A stretch of 49,080 nt of DNA from Planctomycetales bacterium (lineage in GTDB: Bacteria > Planctomycetota > Planctomycetia > Planctomycetales > Planctomycetaceae), in assembly GCA_016235885.1 (NCBI GenBank), contig JACRIH010000379.1, forward strand, positions 1 to 49,080, in the 5' to 3' direction. Positions 41,864-49,080 of this stretch are shown here, one piece after another (positions within the stretch are counted from its first letter, which is position 1; every line of letters starts with the position of its first letter). The notes beneath the pieces are model-generated. The model searched no databases and was not told the DNA's origin. It saw only the letters and a list, made by a program, of their open reading frames with translations. The translations under genes and the position numbers were made by a program.

Positions 41864-42649
41864 ATGTCCGACACCCTGAAACAACGACTGGCTCGCGGCG
41901 AGATTGTCATGACGTGTGCGTTCGGCCGAATTTTGCATCATGTGTACGTGCAAATGATCGGCATCCACGGCGGCTTTCAGGCGATCTGGTTTGACCTCGA
42001 GCACATGGACTATTCGACTGAGAAGCTCGAAGTCGGCTGCCTGGCGGCTCGGTCCTTCGGCATGGACACGTTCGTACGGCTCGCCCCGACCGACTACGCG
42101 ACGATCACGCGAGCACTCGAAGCCGGAGCCTCTGGAGTCATGGCGGCTCAGGTGCGGACCGCGGCTCAAGCCGAGGAGATCGTGAAGTGGGCCAAGTTTT
42201 TCCCGCGTGGATATCGCGGACTGAACACCGCCGGTTGGGACGCTCAGTACGCGACGATCCCGGCGACCCAGTTTGCCGAGAAGGCCAATCGCGAGACGCT
42301 CGTTCTCATCCAGATCGAGACGTTGGAAGCCTTGAACGAATGCGAGCAGATCGCGGCCATCGATGGAGTGGATGGTCTGTTTGTCGGCCCGGCGGACCTC
42401 GGTCAGGCACTCGGCGTGACCGGCGATTTCTTCAATCCGAAATGTCTCGCCGCCCTCGAACGGGTTGGAGCGGCCTGCAAGAAACACAACAAGCCGTGGG
42501 GTGTGGTTCCTGTCAACCAGGACTATGCCGACCGTTGCGTGGCCCTCGGCTGTCAGCTCTTGTCGTGTACAAACGACGTGCGGCTGATCAACGTGGGAAT
42601 GGAAGCGGTGAAGAAGTCGTACGGAAAATATTTCCCGACGACTACGTGA
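41864..42649 (+). CDS. HpcH/HpaI family class II aldolase
   Basis: A 261-residue metal-dependent pyruvate aldolase. Motifs are WFDLEHMDYS (substrate and His), LEAGASGVMAAQV, IQIETLEALNE (metal Glu) and VDGLFVGPADLGQALGV (metal Asp). Enzymes of this group split 2-keto-3-deoxy sugar acids or 4-hydroxy-2-oxo acids. GAGG five bases before the ATG fixes the start. It is convergent with epmB, overlapping it by eight bases at the 3' ends. No transporter or sugar-acid dehydratase lies near. Confidence 0.92.
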   Translation: MSDTLKQRLARGEIVMTCAFGRILHHVYVQMIGIHGGFQAIWFDLEHMDYSTEKLEVGCLAARSFGMDTFVRLAPTDYATITRALEAGASGVMAAQVRTAAQAEEIVKWAKFFPRGYRGLNTAGWDAQYATIPATQFAEKANRETLVLIQIETLEALNECEQIAAIDGVDGLFVGPADLGQALGVTGDFFNPKCLAALERVGAACKKHNKPWGVVPVNQDYADRCVALGCQLLSCTNDVRLINVGMEAVKKSYGKYFPTTT

Positions 42650-43658
42650 GCGGTGTCTTGTTGAGTTCGCCGGGAAGTTCTTGCACGTACTGTGGCACCG
42701 CAAAACCGGGGAGGCGTTCGCGAAGCTTTGCGATCAGCTCGCGACCGGTCTCCTTGGAGACTTCGAAGTGCGCCGTGCCGGATACACGGTCGAGCTGATG
42801 CAAGTAATACGGAACAACACCGAGGTTGATCAGTCGTTCGGAGAGATCGGTCAGCACATCGGCGCTGTCATTCACGCCGCGCAGCAGCACGGCTTGATTG
42901 AGCACGGTGATTCCGGATCGCACCAGCCGTCTCAGGGCGGCGGCGCAGGTGCCCTCCAGCTCTCGCGGATGATTCGCGTGGACGACCATGATTGGTGTGA
43001 GCCGGTTCGACAACAGAATGTCCAGCAGCGACTCAGTGACTCGCTCGGGAAGCACGATCGGCAAGCGCGAATGAATGCGAAGTCGGGTCAGATGCGGAAT
43101 CGACTCCAACCGTGAGACGATTTCCGACAGACGCTGGTCCGTCAGCATGAGCGGATCGCCGCCGCTGAGGATCACTTCGTGAATTGTCTCGTCAGTTTCC
43201 AACACCTCGAACGCCGGTTCCCAATCTGCCATTCGGCGCGGTTCGTCACTGTAGGGATAGTGCCGCCGGAAACAGTAGCGGCAGTGAATCGCACATGCAC
43301 CGGTCGCGATCAATAGTGCCCGGCCCGCGTACTTGTGCAGGAGTCCCGGTGCGCGTCGAGACGCTCCGTCACCGACTGCGTCCGCGTCGAAGCCCTCGAC
43401 GTCGTGTTCCTCCACGCCGAGCGGCAAGACTTGCAGCAGCAATGGATCGCGAGTGTTTCCGTACTCCATCCGTGCGACGTATTCGCGTGGAACCATTAGG
43501 GGAAACAGTCGCGCAGTTCGGTGGGCGGGCTCGCGAAAATTGTCCGGTAAGCCCAGCAATTCGATCAGTTCGTCGGGATCGCGCACCGCGTGTGCGAGCG
43601 TTTGATGCCAGTCGTCGGTCATCGATTCCGAGGCAGCGAAAGAACTGGCAATGGTCAT
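42642..43658 (-). CDS. epmB: EF-P-type lysine 2,3-aminomutase (beta-lysylation)
   Basis: Radical SAM, PLP-dependent enzyme that converts (S)-alpha-lysine to (R)-beta-lysine for attachment to elongation factor P. The 338-residue product has the cluster motif C122-x3-C126-x2-C129 (CAIHCRYCF), HEVILSGGDPL, LRIHSRLPIVLPERV and YYLHQLDRVSGTAHFEV. It lacks the long C-terminal tetramer region of clostridial KamA, as EpmB does. It is divergent from efp, its likely target. The start is the ATG at 43656-43658; an ATG at 43622 is an alternative. An EpmA ligase is needed to complete the pathway and is not in the window. Confidence 0.92.
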   Translation of the reverse strand: MTIASSFAASESMTDDWHQTLAHAVRDPDELIELLGLPDNFREPAHRTARLFPLMVPREYVARMEYGNTRDPLLLQVLPLGVEEHDVEGFDADAVGDGASRRAPGLLHKYAGRALLIATGACAIHCRYCFRRHYPYSDEPRRMADWEPAFEVLETDETIHEVILSGGDPLMLTDQRLSEIVSRLESIPHLTRLRIHSRLPIVLPERVTESLLDILLSNRLTPIMVVHANHPRELEGTCAAALRRLVRSGITVLNQAVLLRGVNDSADVLTDLSERLINLGVVPYYLHQLDRVSGTAHFEVSKETGRELIAKLRERLPGFAVPQYVQELPGELNKTPLT

Positions 43659-43741
43659 GGGCTTCTGTTACTCTCCCGCATCGTTTTTTCGGCGGAAGTC
43701 GAAATTTCCGTTTCACGTTCCAGACACGAGAATCAAGTCAC

Positions 43742-44311
43742 ATGCCATTGATTGAAGCCGGTGCGTTCAAGAAGGGAATTAAAGTCATCCTCGAAGGTGA
43801 ACCCTACGAAATGCTGGATATGAATTTCGTCAAACCGGGCAAGGGGCAGGCGCTTTACAAGTGCCGGCTGCGATGCCTGACGAAGAATACCATCCTCGAC
43901 CGGACCTACAAGAGTGGCGATGGCCTCGAAGCTGCTGACGTGCGCAAGGGGGATGCTCAGTATCTGTATCGCGAGCGCATGAACTACGTTTTCATGGATC
44001 TGGAAACCTTCGAGCAGTATTCGCTGGCCCCCGAGATGCTCGGCGAAGCGGCGAGGTTTTTGATGGACGGCATGACCTGCAACCTGCTCTTCTGGAACGA
44101 TCAGCCGATCGGCATCTCGCTGCCACAGCACGTCAACCTGAAGGTGACGGCGGCCGAACCCGCCGTCCGCGGGAACACGTCGTCGAACATCACCAAGCGG
44201 GTCACTCTCGAAACCGGTGCCGAAGTGAACGCGCCCGCGTTCATCGATGTCGGTGAAACCATCCGCATCAACACCGAGACCGGCGATTACATGGAACGGG
44301 TCAAGACGTAG
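43742..44311 (+). CDS. efp: Translation elongation factor P
   Basis: Relieves ribosome stalling at polyproline stretches. The 189-residue product has normal length and three beta-barrel domains. The loop FVKPGKGQALYK has Lys34 at the modification site, as in E. coli, where EpmA/EpmB add beta-lysine. The adjacent divergent epmB fits this mode of modification, and not rhamnosylation, which uses Arg at the site. The start ATG 43742 is set by family N-terminus. A clear intrinsic terminator follows 33 bases after the stop. Confidence 0.97.
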   Translation: MPLIEAGAFKKGIKVILEGEPYEMLDMNFVKPGKGQALYKCRLRCLTKNTILDRTYKSGDGLEAADVRKGDAQYLYRERMNYVFMDLETFEQYSLAPEMLGEAARFLMDGMTCNLLFWNDQPIGISLPQHVNLKVTAAEPAVRGNTSSNITKRVTLETGAEVNAPAFIDVGETIRINTETGDYMERVKT

Positions 44312-44341
44312 TTTTGTCCGCCAGTCGGCATTGGAGTTCAA

Positions 44342-44373
44342 TGAAACCCGGTTTCTCTGCTGAGACCGGGTTT
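44342..44373 (+). terminator. Intrinsic terminator after efp
   Basis: Left arm AAACCCGGTTTCTC (from 44344) pairs with GAGACCGGGTTT (44362-44373), with a small mismatch and a six-base loop. It is followed at once by TTTTTG (44371-44376 overlapping the stem end). It ends efp transcription ahead of miaB, which must have its own promoter or use read-through. Confidence 0.78.
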
Positions 44374-44392
44374 TTGTACGGAATCGGTCAGC

Positions 44393-45937
44393 ATGTCCCA
44401 ACCGACAGACAACACCCACAACCAAAAACTGTTCATCGAAACTGTTGGCTGCCAGATGAACGTGCTGGACAGCGAACTGGTCGTGGCCGCATTGCGCAAA
44501 CGGGGATATGAGCTCACTGCGGACGTTCGCGACGCGGACACAATCCTGTTCAACACCTGCAGCGTTCGGGAGCATGCCGAGCACAAGATTTACTCGGCGC
44601 TCGGGCGTTTGAGATTCAGCAAGCGGCAGCGGCCCAACCAGGTCATTGGCGTCATCGGTTGCATGGCTCAGAAGGATCAGGATCTGATCTTCAAGCGTGC
44701 GCCGCAGGTGGACCTCGTGGTTGGCACGGGACAACTCGCTCAAATCCCTGACCTGATCGACGCGGCGCGGCAGCAGCGCGATCATCGACTCGCCATCAGC
44801 CTGGATCGTCGCGACGCCACGCGGAACGAGGTAAGCGATAGTTTTCAGAGTTACGATCCGCTCCGCGATCCTGAAATGCGTCAGTCGCCGTTTCAGGCGT
44901 TTGTTCGAATCATGATCGGATGCGACAAGTTTTGCACGTACTGCGTCGTGCCGATGACACGCGGCCCCGAGCAAAGCCGACCTCCGCGAGACATTTTGCA
45001 CGAGGTTCAGCATCTGGCGGACGAAGGCGTGAAGGAAGTCACACTGCTGGGTCAGACCGTCAACAGCTACAAGTTCTCGCACGATGGCCGGCTCTGGCGG
45101 TTGTCCGACTTGATCGCTGCCATGCACGATACGCCGGGGTTGGAGCGGATCAAATTCGTCACCAACTTCCCGCGTGACATGTCGAACGACTTGCTCGAAG
45201 CGGTCCGTGACTTGCCGAAGGTGGCCCGCTACCTGCACGTTCCCGCGCAGTCGGGGTGTGACGAAATGCTCAAGCGAATGAAGCGCGGTTACACCGTCGA
45301 GCAGTACCGCGAGATGATGAGCCGCATCCACGAGATCGTTCCCGGCTGTGCTGTGTCCAGCGACTTTATCGTCGGCTTCTGCGGTGAGACCGAAGAGTCG
45401 TTCGCGAAGAGTCTCGGCCTGATTCGCGAGTTCCGGTTCAAGAACAGCTTCATCTTCAAGTACAGCCCGCGACCTGGAACCAAAGCTGACGAACTGTTCG
45501 CCGACGATGTGCCCGAGGACGTGAAGCGTCGCCGCAACAATGAAATGCTCGACCTGCAAAACACGATCAGCGAGGAAGACAACGTGGCCTTCATCGGTGA
45601 GGAGGTCGAAGTTCTCGTCGAAGGCCCGAGCAAGTCGTCACAGAAAGCCAGCCGAGCCGAAGAACTCTTTCAACCACAGGACCACGATGCCGGATCGGTC
45701 GGACCACCCGTCGTGCAACTCGGCGTCGCAGCGGAACCGAACGGCACACCGATCCAACTTACCGGCCGCACGCGCTGCGATCGGATTGTCGTGTTCGATG
45801 GAAATCCGCGACTGGTCGGCACATTGACCCGCATTCAGATCCACGACTGCTCGACCACCACGCTGATGGGTTCGATCGTCACCCGCGAACTTCAGCACGC
45901 CAGTTCACCGCTGCTGCCGATTCTGGCGAATTCGTAA
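44393..45937 (+). CDS. miaB: tRNA-2-methylthio-N6-dimethylallyladenosine synthase
   Basis: Radical SAM methylthiotransferase that modifies A37 of tRNAs reading UNN codons. The 514-residue product has an N-terminal UPF0004 domain with Cys20 (VGCQMN), Cys56 (NTCSVRE) and Cys90 (IGCMAQ) for the auxiliary cluster. The radical SAM domain has Cys177, Cys181 and Cys184 (CDKFCTYC), and a C-terminal TRAM region follows. It is longer than the usual 450-475 residues because of an insert of about 40 residues around 420-460 (SSQKASRAEELFQPQDHDAG), which splits the TRAM domain. ATG start with GGA about ten bases upstream. Confidence 0.95.
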   Translation: MSQPTDNTHNQKLFIETVGCQMNVLDSELVVAALRKRGYELTADVRDADTILFNTCSVREHAEHKIYSALGRLRFSKRQRPNQVIGVIGCMAQKDQDLIFKRAPQVDLVVGTGQLAQIPDLIDAARQQRDHRLAISLDRRDATRNEVSDSFQSYDPLRDPEMRQSPFQAFVRIMIGCDKFCTYCVVPMTRGPEQSRPPRDILHEVQHLADEGVKEVTLLGQTVNSYKFSHDGRLWRLSDLIAAMHDTPGLERIKFVTNFPRDMSNDLLEAVRDLPKVARYLHVPAQSGCDEMLKRMKRGYTVEQYREMMSRIHEIVPGCAVSSDFIVGFCGETEESFAKSLGLIREFRFKNSFIFKYSPRPGTKADELFADDVPEDVKRRRNNEMLDLQNTISEEDNVAFIGEEVEVLVEGPSKSSQKASRAEELFQPQDHDAGSVGPPVVQLGVAAEPNGTPIQLTGRTRCDRIVVFDGNPRLVGTLTRIQIHDCSTTTLMGSIVTRELQHASSPLLPILANS

Positions 45938-45945
45938 TACACGCG

Positions 45946-47373
45946 TCATCCGAAAACCTCGACGATCGGTCGTCCCAGCGCCACGTGATGCGGTCGCGAG
46001 AACTGGTCCACGATTCGTGTTTCGGGATCGATCCCCAGCGAGTGATAGATCGTCGCTGCGATGTCTTCGGGTGTGACGGGGTCTTTCACCGGGTACGCGG
46101 CAAAGCTGTCTGAAGCCCCGAACACAGCCCCTCCCCGAATACCGCCTCCGGCAAGCAGCACGGTGTAGCAATGTGGCCAGTGGTCGCGCCCGGCGCGATC
46201 GGCTCCGGCACCGCTGGTGATTTGCCCGAGTTTCGGTGTCCGGCCAAATTCCCCCATCGCCACGACAAGCGTTTCGTCGAGCAGGCCGCGGTCGGCGAGA
46301 TCGGCCAGCAGGGCGGAGAACGCTCGATTCGCGTACGGCAGCAATGAATTCTTAAGCAGGGGAAAGTGCTGCCGATGTGTGTCCCATGCCTGATCGATGC
46401 GGCGTCCTGAACACACCGTGACCAGCCTCACACCCGCTTCGATCAACCGTCGCGCCGTCAACATGCACTGGCCAAGATGTGGCAGTCCACCAAACTTGCG
46501 AGCTTCGACAGACCGATCCACGCGATCGGGCAGCCCGTACCGTTCGCGAACAGCCACCGGTTCCTCGTTCAGATTGAATGCCATTCGCGTACGAGACGAG
46601 GACAGCAGGTGGAATGCTCGTTCGTAGAACGTGTCCAACCGCGTCGCGGCACCGGTGTCGCGCGGACCGGTCGCTGGTTGATTGAGAGTTTCGAGCAAGG
46701 CGCGTCGCTGGTCGAGACGTCGCGACGGGACATCGGCCGGCAGCGCGAGTCCGGGCACCTGATAGTCTGCCGCGCTGGGGTCGCCGGCGACGAACGGGTC
46801 GCACCCCGCGCCAAGAAAACCGGCTCGCTGACCGGGAAGATCGTAGTTGTTGTTCGACATCATCTCCGGCAGGTGAACGAACGGCGGCAGCGAGTTGCCG
46901 ACCGGTCGCAACTGGCTGAGCACCGCCCCAAATGGAGGAAAGTTTTCCGGCTCGTCGCGGATGATCAGCCGATCTCCCACGACGGGCGACCGGCCGGTGA
47001 GAGCGTAGTACGCACCGGCATTGTGATCGACGACCCGGTGATGCACCGAGCGGATCAAGGCAACGTGGTGCATCTGTCTCGCCAATAGTGGCAGGTGTTC
47101 GCAGACTTGCACGCCGGGGACGCTGGTCGCGATCGGCTCGAAATCGCCGCGCACTTCGGCGGGCGCTTGCGGTTTCATGTCCCACAAATCCTGATGCGCC
47201 GGGCCGCCTTCGAGGAAGAACAGAATGCACGATTTCGCGTGCGGACGGCGAATCGTGTCGGTTGCGAAAGCCTGCGACTCACGGAACAGAAGTCGCGGCA
47301 ACGTCAGCCCCGCCAGGCCAAGCCCGCCCACATGCATCATTCCCCGGCGATTCAGACCGTGCCAATCGATCAT
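45946..47373 (-). CDS. DUF1501 domain-containing protein
   Basis: A 475-residue exported protein. The N-terminus NRRGMMHVGGLGLAGLTLP is a twin-arginine-like signal. Then follow SCILFFLEGGPAHQDLWDMKP, RSVHHRVVDHNAGAYYALTG, and near the end MGEFGRTP and AGRDHWPHCYTVLLAGGGI. These are typical of DUF1501, a large planctomycete family related in fold to sulfatases/phosphatases, with possible metal-binding Asp and His residues. GGGAGG nine bases upstream supports the start. It lies nine bases from the convergent miaB stop. No DUF1549/DUF1553 partner gene is seen next to it. Confidence 0.93.
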   Translation of the reverse strand: MIDWHGLNRRGMMHVGGLGLAGLTLPRLLFRESQAFATDTIRRPHAKSCILFFLEGGPAHQDLWDMKPQAPAEVRGDFEPIATSVPGVQVCEHLPLLARQMHHVALIRSVHHRVVDHNAGAYYALTGRSPVVGDRLIIRDEPENFPPFGAVLSQLRPVGNSLPPFVHLPEMMSNNNYDLPGQRAGFLGAGCDPFVAGDPSAADYQVPGLALPADVPSRRLDQRRALLETLNQPATGPRDTGAATRLDTFYERAFHLLSSSRTRMAFNLNEEPVAVRERYGLPDRVDRSVEARKFGGLPHLGQCMLTARRLIEAGVRLVTVCSGRRIDQAWDTHRQHFPLLKNSLLPYANRAFSALLADLADRGLLDETLVVAMGEFGRTPKLGQITSGAGADRAGRDHWPHCYTVLLAGGGIRGGAVFGASDSFAAYPVKDPVTPEDIAATIYHSLGIDPETRIVDQFSRPHHVALGRPIVEVFG

Positions 47374-47505
47374 CGATCAGGGCCTCCCCCCGCCGGCGAA
47401 CCATTGCGACTCCCGCGATGAAACGCAAACGCAGGGCCAGATAACAATGTCGAGGTCGCCGTCAACGTGTTTGTTATCGCGATCCGACCATCGCTCGGCA
47501 ACACA

Positions 47506-48924
47506 TCACGCCAGTAAATCGGACACGATGCGAGCTTTGGTCACCTCGGCATCGGTCAGGCTGGCGTCACGGCCGTCATGCGGGTACGTCAGGCGATGGT
47601 GATCCAGCCCCAGCGAATGCAACAGCGTGGCGTGGAGATCGTGGACGTTGACGACCTTGTCGATTGATTTGTATCCAAAATCGTCCGTCGCCCCGTGGAC
47701 GTAGCCGGCTTTGAAGCCGCCGCCGGCCAGCCAGAGCGAAAACGCATGCCGGTTGTGATCGCGACCGTCGGCTCCCTGCGAAATCGGCTGGCGGCCGAAC
47801 TCGCCCGTCCACAGCACGATCGTGTCGTCCAGTAAACCTCGCTGCTTGAGGTCCATCACCAGCGCCGCGCTTGGCTGGTCGGTCCGCGCACAAAGCCCCT
47901 TCAAACTTTCCGCGTTCTTGCTGTGTGTGTCCCACGGCTGGCCGCTCATGAATATTTGAACAAACCGCACGCCGCGTTCGATCAATCGTCGGGCCAGCAG
48001 ACACCGCGTTCCGTACTCCTGCGAGGCGGGGTTGTCGATCCCGTACAGCTTCCGTGTCGACTCGGTCTCTTGCGACAGGTCCAACGCGTCGGGGACGGCG
48101 AGTTGCATGCGCGCGGCGGTCTCGAAGTTCGCCAAACGCGCCGCGAGCTCGGAGTTCTCAGGATGCCGTTCGATTTGTCGCCGGTTGATCTCTTCCAAAA
48201 ACCGGAGCTGATTGCGACGCGCACCGGGACCGACGCCCGCCGGGCTCGGCAGATTGAGCACGGGCGAACTGCCCGATCGAAACATCGTCCCCTGGTAGAC
48301 CGCCGGCAACCAGCCGGACGTCCAATTCTTTTCGCCATCCACTGGCAGACCGCCGGGGTCCGACAGCACAACGTACGCCGGAAGATTCGCGTTCTCGGTG
48401 CCGAGCGCGTAGATCGTCCACGCCCCCAACGTCGGCAGGCCCGACAAGAACTTTCCGGAGTGAATCAGCCGCAGCGCCGATTCGTGATCGACCGACTCCG
48501 TGCTCATCGACCGGACGAGCGTGATGTCATCGACGATCTTCGCCGTGTGCGGCAGATGCTCGCACAGTTCCATCCCACAGCCGCCGTGCTTGTCAAACCG
48601 AAACGGCGACGCGAGCACGTTCCCCTTCTGCTTGTCGAACTGCACTTCCAGATCGCCACCGGGATACGGCTTGCCGTGGTACTTCGTGAGTTCAGTCTTC
48701 GGATCGAACAGATCGACCTGACTCGGCCCGCCGTGCTGGAACAAACAGATGACCGACTTGGCCTTCGCCCGGTGAACTGCCCCGTCCGCCGCGTCCGCAC
48801 GCCGGTTCATACCGAGCAGGTGCGACAGTGCCAGCGTCCCCAAGCCGCCAGCGTACTGGCTGAGGAACGCCCGCCGAGTCCGATCCAACGGCGAAGCAAT
48901 GTCGTTGTGCATGTCGAAATCCAT
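47506..48924 (-). CDS. DUF1501 domain-containing protein
   Basis: A 472-residue exported protein, second of a tandem pair. The N-terminus has DRTRRAFLSQYAGGLGTLALS, a Tat-type signal, after about 13 residues. Diagnostic segments are SVICLFQHGGPSQVDLFDPK, RSMSTESVDHESALRLIHSG, GEFGRQP and GRDHNRHAFSLWLAGGGF. The frame is open to 49071, but those 49 codons lie mostly in the long inverted repeat, so I place the start at the ATG at 48922-48924; 48910-48912 is also possible. Its protein is only moderately similar to the downstream DUF1501, so this is an old duplication or separate recruitment. Confidence 0.92.
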   Translation of the reverse strand: MDFDMHNDIASPLDRTRRAFLSQYAGGLGTLALSHLLGMNRRADAADGAVHRAKAKSVICLFQHGGPSQVDLFDPKTELTKYHGKPYPGGDLEVQFDKQKGNVLASPFRFDKHGGCGMELCEHLPHTAKIVDDITLVRSMSTESVDHESALRLIHSGKFLSGLPTLGAWTIYALGTENANLPAYVVLSDPGGLPVDGEKNWTSGWLPAVYQGTMFRSGSSPVLNLPSPAGVGPGARRNQLRFLEEINRRQIERHPENSELAARLANFETAARMQLAVPDALDLSQETESTRKLYGIDNPASQEYGTRCLLARRLIERGVRFVQIFMSGQPWDTHSKNAESLKGLCARTDQPSAALVMDLKQRGLLDDTIVLWTGEFGRQPISQGADGRDHNRHAFSLWLAGGGFKAGYVHGATDDFGYKSIDKVVNVHDLHATLLHSLGLDHHRLTYPHDGRDASLTDAEVTKARIVSDLLA

Positions 48925-48941
48925 CCACACTGCTTGTCCTA

Positions 48942-49079
48942 CGCTTCCGATGTTTCGTACCGGCCTGCGAGAATTTCGTAGCCACGCTCGCCAGAGCGTG
49001 GGAAATCTGGTGACACGTACCACGCTCTGTCGAGCGTGGCTACGAAATTCACGCAGGCCGGTACGAAACATCGGAAGCG
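48942..49079. repeat. Long inverted repeat (59-base arms) upstream of DUF1501
   Basis: Arms 48942-49000 and about 49021-49079 pair with only two or so mismatches around a 20-base loop. Inside each arm a further palindrome occurs (CCACGCTC-GCCA-GAGCGTGG at 48982-49001). The size and structure look like a MITE. Flanking target-site duplication cannot be read because the window ends one base beyond. Confidence 0.9.
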
Positions 49080-49080
49080 A

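Noticed and set aside
43733-45559. A 608-codon open frame on the minus strand
   Set aside because: It lies opposite efp and miaB, both well supported, and spans the terminator between them.
48925-49071. Longer N-terminus for the second DUF1501 protein
   Set aside because: The extra 49 codons lie mostly in the long palindrome and would bury the Tat-type signal.

Overview
The window looks like a piece of a planctomycete chromosome with moderately high GC content. This rests on gene families rather than on any marker RNA. They are two DUF1501 proteins, a CRTAC1-type FG-GAP/ASPIC-UnbV protein coupled to a membrane multihaem cytochrome, an RDD/SpoIIM pair, a DUF6513 dihydropteroate-synthase-like protein of the kind found with tetrahydromethanopterin C1 metabolism, a zf-HC2-type anti-sigma factor with its ECF sigma factor, and many palindromic repeats at gene ends. 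I see no rRNA, tRNA, CRISPR array, transposase or phage gene.

Layout. 1-6.1 kb (minus): start of a SpoIIM-like gene behind an RDD membrane protein, then a pentahaem cytochrome/TPR protein coupled to a CRTAC1 protein. 6.3-11.3 kb (minus): a small secreted protein and a giant three-part amidohydrolase. 11.3-16.9 kb: a long gene-free leader, rho (plus), the anti-sigma/sigma pair (minus), a small lipoprotein (plus) and a thioredoxin with two YHS-like repeats (minus). 17.2-21.9 kb (minus): a compact pterin/p-aminobenzoate operon (SDR, pterin carbinolamine dehydratase, DUF6513-DHPS-like, pabB, pabA). 22.3-24.9 kb (plus): an ArsR-type regulator, a GT-C glycosyltransferase and a small coupled protein. 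25.0-31.8 kb (minus): asparagine-synthase-like amidotransferase, acyl carrier protein, two near-identical acyl-AMP ligases and an NAD-synthase-like enzyme. 32.1-36.0 kb (minus): two secreted/membrane proteins sharing one C-terminal module, and ispD. 36.4-39.3 kb (plus): a sigma54-type AAA+ regulator with altered key motifs and a GNAT/FemAB-like transferase. 39.4-41.6 kb (minus): an oxidoreductase, a 47-residue membrane protein and a histidine phosphatase. 41.9-45.9 kb: an HpaI-type aldolase (plus), epmB (minus) divergent from efp (plus), then miaB (plus). 46-48.9 kb (minus): two DUF1501 proteins.

The two stretches most likely to hold something undescribed are the amidotransferase-ACP-ligase-NadE cluster, which looks like a small biosynthetic pathway with unknown product, and the pterin operon, whose SDR has lost the catalytic Ser and Tyr. 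A second theme is the density of inverted repeats of several families. They sit at stop codons, inside a coding sequence, and between operon genes.

Starts were moved downstream of the longest open frame wherever a Shine-Dalgarno sequence, a signal peptide or a family N-terminus favoured it. Functions come from motif reading only; no database search was possible.
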